DNA from: an uncultured Planctomycetaceae bacterium
GTDB taxonomy: Bacteria; Planctomycetota; Planctomycetia; Pirellulales; Pirellulaceae
Assembly (NCBI GenBank): GCA_903863885.1
Contig: CAIPEB010000329.1
Location: 1-40,288, forward strand
DNA: 40,288 bases
Direction: 5' to 3'
Shown here piece after piece: positions 36,467 to 40,288 of this stretch. Positions within the stretch are counted from its first letter, which is position 1. Every line of letters starts with the position of its first letter. The position numbers and the translations under genes are program-made. A model generated the notes under the pieces. That model ran no database searches. It was not told the DNA's origin and worked only from the letters and a program-made list of their open reading frames with translations.

Positions 36467-36877
36467 ATGACAAAGCAATCTCTCTTGGTCGCCCTGTTGG
36501 TCAGCGTGTTCTCGATTTCCGCCTCGGCAGCCGACAAGGCCGTCCCGAAGACGACCCTGAAGAAGGCCGGCTTGACCTCGATGAAGCCGATCAGCGACGA
36601 GAAGGGCACGCAGGTTCGAGGCCAGGGCGGCGCCGCGCTGACCATGGGCATGAGCTTCGTGTCGGGCATGTTGATCGACCCGAAGACCAAGAGCTACGTG
36701 TATGGAGTCGATGTGAACAACGCTCAGGCTTGCCTTGATACCTCGTGCATCATCGGGCTGATCGACCCGACGCACACGACCCAGTCCCAGATCCAGTTGG
36801 GCCTGGAAATCACGGATATTTTCAAGGGCGTGATCATCGGCGGCGCCGGTGGTGGTGCCACGGCGTTTGTTCACTAA
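36467..36877 (+). CDS. Small secreted VRG-motif protein B
   Basis: A 136-residue protein starting at ATG 36467 after AAGGAA, with a signal peptide (MTKQSLLVALLVSVFSISAS). Family block: AGLTSMKPISDEKGTQVRGQ at 34-53, then GMSFVSGMLIDPKTKSYVYG. The C-terminal half differs from the other paralogues: it has a CLDTSC pair and ends in a Gly-rich tail (IIGGAGGGATAFVH). It is the only plus-strand member, next to the second barrel gene, and faces protein C across a shared hairpin terminator. Upstream in-frame sequence to 36284 is probably untranslated. Confidence 0.8.
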   Translation: MTKQSLLVALLVSVFSISASAADKAVPKTTLKKAGLTSMKPISDEKGTQVRGQGGAALTMGMSFVSGMLIDPKTKSYVYGVDVNNAQACLDTSCIIGLIDPTHTTQSQIQLGLEITDIFKGVIIGGAGGGATAFVH

Positions 36878-36933
36878 ACCGATGACCTCCCGGGAACGGA
36901 ACGGTTTAAGTTCTTCCCGTCTGGAAAAGCAGC

Positions 36934-36963
36934 AACGCCGCGTTGCAGTCGCAACGCGGCGTT
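36934..36963 (+). terminator. Bidirectional hairpin terminator between proteins B and C
   Basis: A perfect 13-base stem (AACGCCGCGTTGC, loop AGTC, GCAACGCGGCGTT). It is followed by GTGATTTCTT on the plus strand and by GCTGCTTTTCC on the minus strand, so it can end transcription from both sides. The 21 bases left of and into the stem (36919-36939) recur exactly at 38549-38569 by another terminator. Confidence 0.8.
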
Positions 36964-37118
36964 GTGATTTCTTGGTGACCCGTATTCCGCGGTTATCGGG
37001 CCGACCTTCCACTTCAGATGATTGCAAGGCAATCGGTCCGGTTCCGCGTTTCCATTCGGCAAACCGGACTGCCGGCCCGCTTACGCCCGCCGGTCAAAGA
37101 GATCGCAGCGATCTTCGC

Positions 37119-37571
37119 TCAGTTCGGGAATCTCAGTCCGGACAAACCGGAAAACCCTGGAAACCCGGCGAAGCCAATGCCGCCGGCCAGGCCCGTAAGC
37201 GAACCGGAAAATACCGTGTTGTTGGACTCGACAATGATCGACAATCTGATCGCCGAGCCCTGTGCCGACGAGACCCGCGGCACGGTGTCCCATAACTCGC
37301 CGCTCGTCACTCCCCCCGAAAACTGGATGTTCGTGCCTACCACGTGGCTGCCCGTCGCCGGATCAATCAGCATGCCGGATACGAAGCTCATCCCGCTCGT
37401 GCCCGTCAGGTAGGCCTGGCCGCGGACAGTCTGGCCTTGCTCATCCGACATTTGTTGCAGTCCGCCCAGTCCCGCCTGATCCAGCACGGATGGCTGCTTG
37501 GCTTCCACCGCTGCCGCACACCACGTGAGAGCACTCAGCATCGTTAGGCCGGAAATCATCAAAGATCGCAT
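37119..37571 (-). CDS. Small secreted VRG-motif protein C
   Basis: A 150-residue protein starting at 37571 after a purine-rich GGGGGACGAG; the frame is open to 37631. Signal peptide MRSLMISGLTMLSALTWCAA...VEA. Family block: AGLGGLQQMSDEQGQTVRGQ (33-52), then GMSFVSGMLIDPATGSHVVG. The C-terminus is rich in Gly, Phe and Ser (GLAGGIGFAGFPGFSGLSG), suitable for packing or aggregation. Protein E (38619-39059) is its close paralogue, sharing signal peptide, block and FAGFPGF tail. C and D form one copy of a two-gene module repeated as E and F. Confidence 0.8.
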   Translation of the reverse strand: MRSLMISGLTMLSALTWCAAAVEAKQPSVLDQAGLGGLQQMSDEQGQTVRGQAYLTGTSGMSFVSGMLIDPATGSHVVGTNIQFSGGVTSGELWDTVPRVSSAQGSAIRLSIIVESNNTVFSGSLTGLAGGIGFAGFPGFSGLSGLRFPN

Positions 37572-37756
37572 TGCTCGTCCCCCTTTGGCGTCAGGCCACG
37601 GTGAATACGCCGGAGCATGACGGTTATGCATGTTTGTTTACGCGCTAAACACTCACTATTGTCATGCCGTGCAGTTCGATTCGCGATGGACTGGACTCGT
37701 GACGCCCCCCGCTTCACGGTCTGGTTCCTTCGCTGTCCTGCCATAACGAAAGCAAA

Positions 37757-37790
37757 CTTGCCATCCCCGCGGCGATGCGGAGATGGCAAG
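37757..37790 (-). terminator. Hairpin terminator of protein D
   Basis: A 14-base stem with one G-U position (CTTGCCATCCCCGC and GCGGAGATGGCAAG, plus-strand order) and a six-base loop. Read on the minus strand it is followed by TTTGCTTTC. It lies 37 bases after the stop of the gene at 37827-38282. Confidence 0.8.
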
Positions 37791-37826
37791 TGCACCAAGA
37801 CGATGAGAACGGTGATTGCCCCGAGC

Positions 37827-38282
37827 TTACGGGAGCGGCGTGACGAACGCGCCGAGCAGACCTGCGAGATTCGGGACGGGGATCCCGGCACCGGCCCAGT
37901 TGACGCCGAGCGAAATGGAGTCCAGGCTGGCCGTGAACGTGCTGTTGTTCGTGGTAATGCTCACCGCGAACCCCTGGATGCCTGCCAGCGTTTCAAACTG
38001 AACAGCCGACGTTTCGCCCACACCGGCGTTCTCGTCGCTGCCGCTGTTGAAGTGAACCGAATCCAGGTTGAAACGGCTGCCCGAACCCTGGTCGTAGATG
38101 ATCCCGGCGATCGAGCTGAGCCCCGTGCCGACCACTTCGCTGCTCATGCCGCGAACCTGTGTTCCGGCCTCGTCGCTCATGACCTGCATTCCCGCCAGGC
38201 CGGCGCTCCGCAGAGCGTCATCGGCCGAAGCCAACACGCCACTCACCAGTACCAATGCCACCGCGCATGCCAACGTACGCAT
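37827..38282 (-). CDS. Small secreted VRG-motif protein D
   Basis: A 151-residue protein with a signal peptide (MRTLACAVALVLVSGVLASA) and a good ribosome site (TTAGGAG, then TTGGTGCA before the ATG). Family block: AGLAGMQVMSDEAGTQVRGM (28-46); Met replaces Gln after VRG. Then GLSSIAGIIYD and NSGSDENAGVGE. The C-terminal half has regular beta-like alternation (AVSITTNNSTFTASLDSISL) and ends ...LGAFVTPLP. Protein F (39316-39771) is the same length and about 79% identical by hand count. D and F form a subfamily distinct from C and E. It has its own sigma70-like promoter. Confidence 0.8.
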   Translation of the reverse strand: MRTLACAVALVLVSGVLASADDALRSAGLAGMQVMSDEAGTQVRGMSSEVVGTGLSSIAGIIYDQGSGSRFNLDSVHFNSGSDENAGVGETSAVQFETLAGIQGFAVSITTNNSTFTASLDSISLGVNWAGAGIPVPNLAGLLGAFVTPLP

Positions 38283-38314
38283 TGCACCAACTCCTAAGAG
38301 GTTAAGAATTACCT

Positions 38315-38332
38315 GGATAAGACATTTTACCC
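38315..38332 (-). promoter_or_regulatory. Inverted repeat in leader of protein D
   Basis: On the minus strand GGGTAA-N6-TTATCC, inside a longer palindrome ACCTGG...CCAGGT (38311-38336). It lies between promoter and ribosome site. Related 18-base elements occur in the leaders of E and F. It could be an operator or an RNA hairpin. Confidence 0.45.
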
Positions 38333-38352
38333 AGGTTTCAGATTACCCCTCT

Positions 38353-38380
38353 GTTATAACTGCGAAGCGGGGCTCGTCAA
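38353..38380 (-). promoter_or_regulatory. Sigma70-like promoter of protein D
   Basis: On the minus strand TTGACG (38380-38375), 16-base spacer, TATAAC (38358-38353). The predicted start is near 38346, giving a leader of about 64 bases that carries the GGGTAA inverted repeat. Confidence 0.6.
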
Positions 38381-38564
38381 TGTTTTTGGGACCTCAGTAC
38401 CATGGAAAAAGTGACTACTAGCGGTCCCGTGGGGGATTTCGTAGTTACTCTGGGTGGTCTTTCGGCGAGGTGGTCGTACGCTAGCTCAGTTACAATATCA
38501 AATACGATTGGAGATCCGAACGAGCGCGAGCGGATTCGCCGGGGAATTGTCTGGAAAAGCAGCA

Positions 38565-38592
38565 ACGCCACGCCGCAGGTGCGACGTGGCGT
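38565..38592 (-). terminator. Hairpin terminator of protein E
   Basis: A 12-base stem with one mismatch (ACGCCACGCCGC, loop AGGT, GCGACGTGGCGT). It is followed on the minus strand by TGCTGCTTTTCC. It shares 21 bases (38549-38569) exactly with the terminator region between B and C. Confidence 0.75.
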
Positions 38593-38618
38593 CGGGTAAT
38601 TGTCAAATCTTGCTCAGT

Positions 38619-39059
38619 TCAGTTATTGAAGTCGAATGAGAATCCCGGGAAACCGGCAAAGCCGAGGCCGCCGGCGATTCCCCCCAGCGAACCGCTGAAC
38701 AGGGTATTGTTGGATTCGACGGTCATCTCCAGACCCAGGTGCGAAGTCTGCGAGGAAACAACGTTCGTGAAGTTGGTCCAGGACTCGCCTTCCTCGACGC
38801 TTCCCGAGTATTGAACGCTTGTGCCCTGGATGTGGCTGGCTGAAACCGGGTCGATCAGCATGCCCGTGATGAAGCTCATCCCGCTGGTGCCTGCCAGATA
38901 TCCTTGGCCCCGGACGGCCTCGCCCTGGCTGTCGGTCATCTGAGTCATGCTGCTCAGACCGGCCAATTCCAGCGCCGAAGGCTGTTTGGCCTCGGTCGCC
39001 GTCGCGCACCATGAAAGAACTCCCAGCAGTGCCAGACCGGAAATTGTCAAAGATCTCAT
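38619..39059 (-). CDS. Small secreted VRG-motif protein E
   Basis: A 146-residue protein, close paralogue of C. Signal peptide MRSLTISGLALLGVLSWCAT...TEA. Family block: AGLSSMTQMTDSQGEAVRGQ (33-52), then GMSFITGMLIDPVSASHIQG. The C-terminal half shares VESNNTLFSGSLGGIAGGLG and FAGFPGFSFDFNN with C. The block has Thr-Asp-Ser where others have Ser-Asp-Glu, so the acidic centre varies. Together with F it makes the second copy of the two-gene module. AGAGGGAGA is the likely ribosome site. Confidence 0.8.
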   Translation of the reverse strand: MRSLTISGLALLGVLSWCATATEAKQPSALELAGLSSMTQMTDSQGEAVRGQGYLAGTSGMSFITGMLIDPVSASHIQGTSVQYSGSVEEGESWTNFTNVVSSQTSHLGLEMTVESNNTLFSGSLGGIAGGLGFAGFPGFSFDFNN

Positions 39060-39114
39060 CGCTCAGTCTCCCTCTACGGCGTCATGCAGTAGCTGACTTA
39101 GCCCATCATGACCC

Positions 39115-39132
39115 GGTAAATCGTGCTTACCC
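39115..39132 (-). promoter_or_regulatory. Inverted repeat in leader of protein E
   Basis: On the minus strand GGGTAA-N6-TTTACC, matching the elements before D and F. A TTGACG lies upstream at 39162-39157, but no good -10 follows it at normal spacing, so the promoter position is uncertain. Confidence 0.4.
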
Positions 39133-39250
39133 TGGTAATCAAGATCACTAACCCGACGTCAATTCCTTACGGCGACAGGCGGAACATTCGTCGCAGTTCC
39201 CAGAAGCCTGATAATCCCTTTTTTCGCCGTGCTTCGATCGCTAAATCAAA

Positions 39251-39286
39251 CATGCCACCCCCGCCTTGCGGTGCGGGGGTGGCATG
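39251..39286 (-). terminator. Hairpin terminator of protein F
   Basis: A perfect 14-base stem (CATGCCACCCCCGC and GCGGGGGTGGCATG) with an eight-base loop. It is followed on the minus strand by TTTGATTT. It lies 30 bases after the stop of the gene at 39316-39771. Confidence 0.85.
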
Positions 39287-39315
39287 TCGTTGTTCGTTCA
39301 AGTGTAGCTTCAGGC

Positions 39316-39771
39316 TCACGGGGTCGTGTCAACGAACGCACCCAACAGACCGCTCAGGCTCGGAACTTGAATCCCGGCGCCCGACCAGTTGATACCGAGA
39401 GCAATCGAGTCGAGGCTGGCGGTGAACGCGCCATTGTTCGACGTGATCGCAACCTCGAAGCCCTGAATGCCAGCCAGCGTTTCAAACTGTGTTGCGGAGG
39501 TTTCGCCCAAACCGGCGTTCTCGTCGCTGCCGCTGTTGAAGTGGATCGAATCTACGTTGAAGCGGCTTCCCGAGGCCGAATCGTAGATGATCCCGGAAAT
39601 CGAGCTCAGGCCCGTGCCGACGACTTCGCTGCTCAGACCGCGAACCTGCGTTCCCGCGTCATCGCTCATGACCTGCATGCCAGCCAAGCCGGCGCTCTGG
39701 AGAGCGTCATTAGCCGAAGCCATAGCCCCACAAACCAAAACCAACGCCATCACGCATGCCACCTTACGCAT
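39316..39771 (-). CDS. Small secreted VRG-motif protein F
   Basis: A 151-residue protein with a signal peptide (MRKVACVMALVLVCGAMASA). Family block: AGLAGMQVMSDDAGTQVRGL (28-46), then GLSSISGIIYD and HFNSGSDENAGLGE. It is the same length as D and about four-fifths identical. The 14 bases before both starts are nearly the same (GGAGTTGGTGCA), showing recent duplication including the leader. It has the clearest promoter of the window (39838-39868) and a strong terminator, so it is probably well expressed as a single gene. Confidence 0.8.
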   Translation of the reverse strand: MRKVACVMALVLVCGAMASANDALQSAGLAGMQVMSDDAGTQVRGLSSEVVGTGLSSISGIIYDSASGSRFNVDSIHFNSGSDENAGLGETSATQFETLAGIQGFEVAITSNNGAFTASLDSIALGINWSGAGIQVPSLSGLLGAFVDTTP

Positions 39772-39803
39772 TGCACCAACTCCGAAAAAGTGAGATGTTT
39801 CCC

Positions 39804-39821
39804 GGGTACCCCATGTTACCC
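39804..39821 (-). promoter_or_regulatory. Inverted repeat in leader of protein F
   Basis: On the minus strand GGGTAA-N6-GTACCC, at about +10 to +27 from the predicted start. It is the third member of the set found before D, E and F. Confidence 0.45.
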
Positions 39822-39837
39822 AGTCTGCTTATTTACA

Positions 39838-39868
39838 ATTATATAGCCGCACTTTCAGGTGGTGTCAA
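39838..39868 (-). promoter_or_regulatory. Sigma70-like promoter of protein F
   Basis: On the minus strand a perfect TTGACA (39868-39863), then TATATA at 17 bases or TATAAT at 19 bases (39845-39838). It lies 67 bases upstream of the ATG. Confidence 0.7.
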
Positions 39869-40288
39869 ATTGGCGCGACACTCGTGCAGGCCATCTGTTA
39901 GGCGAAGTGCTAGCAAACAGTAGACTTACGTATAACTAGATTTTCTGGGAAGTTTCTTGGGAGCAATCCTCAACCATCCCCTCATTGGTACTAATTGCTG
40001 AGGTTGTACAAAGTTCCCCATCGAAAATATCTAGCTCGATATTAGCTCGTGTGGGTGGTTTGTTTCGGAGTGGTGAGTGAGATTGGAGTCGCGTTTCGTG
40101 GCGATAATTCTTGATTTAATTGAACTTACGGGAATTCATGGTTATTCCGAAATTCCCAATGGATGAGTTGTCGGGCCCGTGCCGGTTATACTGGCACCCA
40201 TCCTTTGCGATCCACATAGCGTGGGTGAAAATACTTATGCGGGTTTCTCATGTTCGGGGCTTCTTCCGGATGGTGCCGGGGGAGGCGA
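39869..40288. other. AT-richer right end without a supported gene
   Basis: About 420 bases, less GC-rich than the rest. An inverted repeat GGGAATT/AATTCCC (40130-40136 and 40151-40157) and TATACT at 40187-40192 may belong to a promoter for a gene beyond the window. Short frames starting at 40221 (GTG) or 40237 (ATG) run off the edge and are too short to judge. Confidence 0.4.

Noticed and set aside
40221-40288. Start of a new gene at the right edge
   Set aside because: At most 22 codons are visible, in two competing frames, without a clear ribosome site.

Overview
The window is GC-rich, contains no RNA genes, and reads as chromosomal DNA of a member of the Planctomycetota. This placement is inferred from protein types: a hydrazine-synthase-alpha-like cytochrome with a discoidin-type domain, a DUF4838 hydrolase, two BBP7-type outer-membrane barrels, and long linker-rich envelope proteins. 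No mobile-element genes were seen. Most starts were chosen from a Shine-Dalgarno sequence plus a signal peptide or family length, because many open frames run far upstream of the true gene.

Region 1 (1-8199) begins with the tail of a BON-domain gene. It is followed by three exported proteins in one direction: a DUF4838 protein, a two-CxxCH propeller/cytochrome protein and a GH36-type alpha-galactosidase. This looks like a glycan or scavenging locus.

Region 2 (8415-21194) combines small-molecule uptake, partner-switch signalling and acetoin synthesis. An NMT1/SsuA-like binding protein overlaps by four bases a membrane Cache-HAMP-SpoIIE phosphatase. Next come a protein made of three fused ABC substrate-binding domains, a STAS protein with a large unrecognised C-terminal domain, a TrpY-like permease and its ATPase. 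Acetolactate decarboxylase (alsD) follows. Facing it on the minus strand is a unit with a STAS anti-anti-sigma-like protein, an RsbW-like kinase and acetolactate synthase (alsS). No sigma factor is present, so the output of the switch is open.

Region 3 (21569-24074) holds a BNR-repeat secreted protein and an aldo/keto reductase.

Region 4 (24393-39771) is the most unusual part. It contains six small Sec-exported paralogues sharing an AGL...(S/T)D-x-x-G-x-x-VRG block. It also encodes an orphan response regulator whose phospho-acceptor Asp is Glu, an actin-like ATPase that closely resembles magnetosome MamK, two BBP7 barrels, a third barrel on a long linker, an Arg-rich membrane protein, and a periplasmic C39-family cysteine peptidase. 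Four of the small genes form two tandem copies of a two-gene module, with strong hairpin terminators and sigma70-like promoters. My working hypothesis is an envelope assembly or secretion system in which the C39 peptidase and barrels handle the VRG-motif proteins, possibly organised by the actin filament. This rests on gene content and motifs only.

The last ~400 bases are AT-richer and hold no supported gene.
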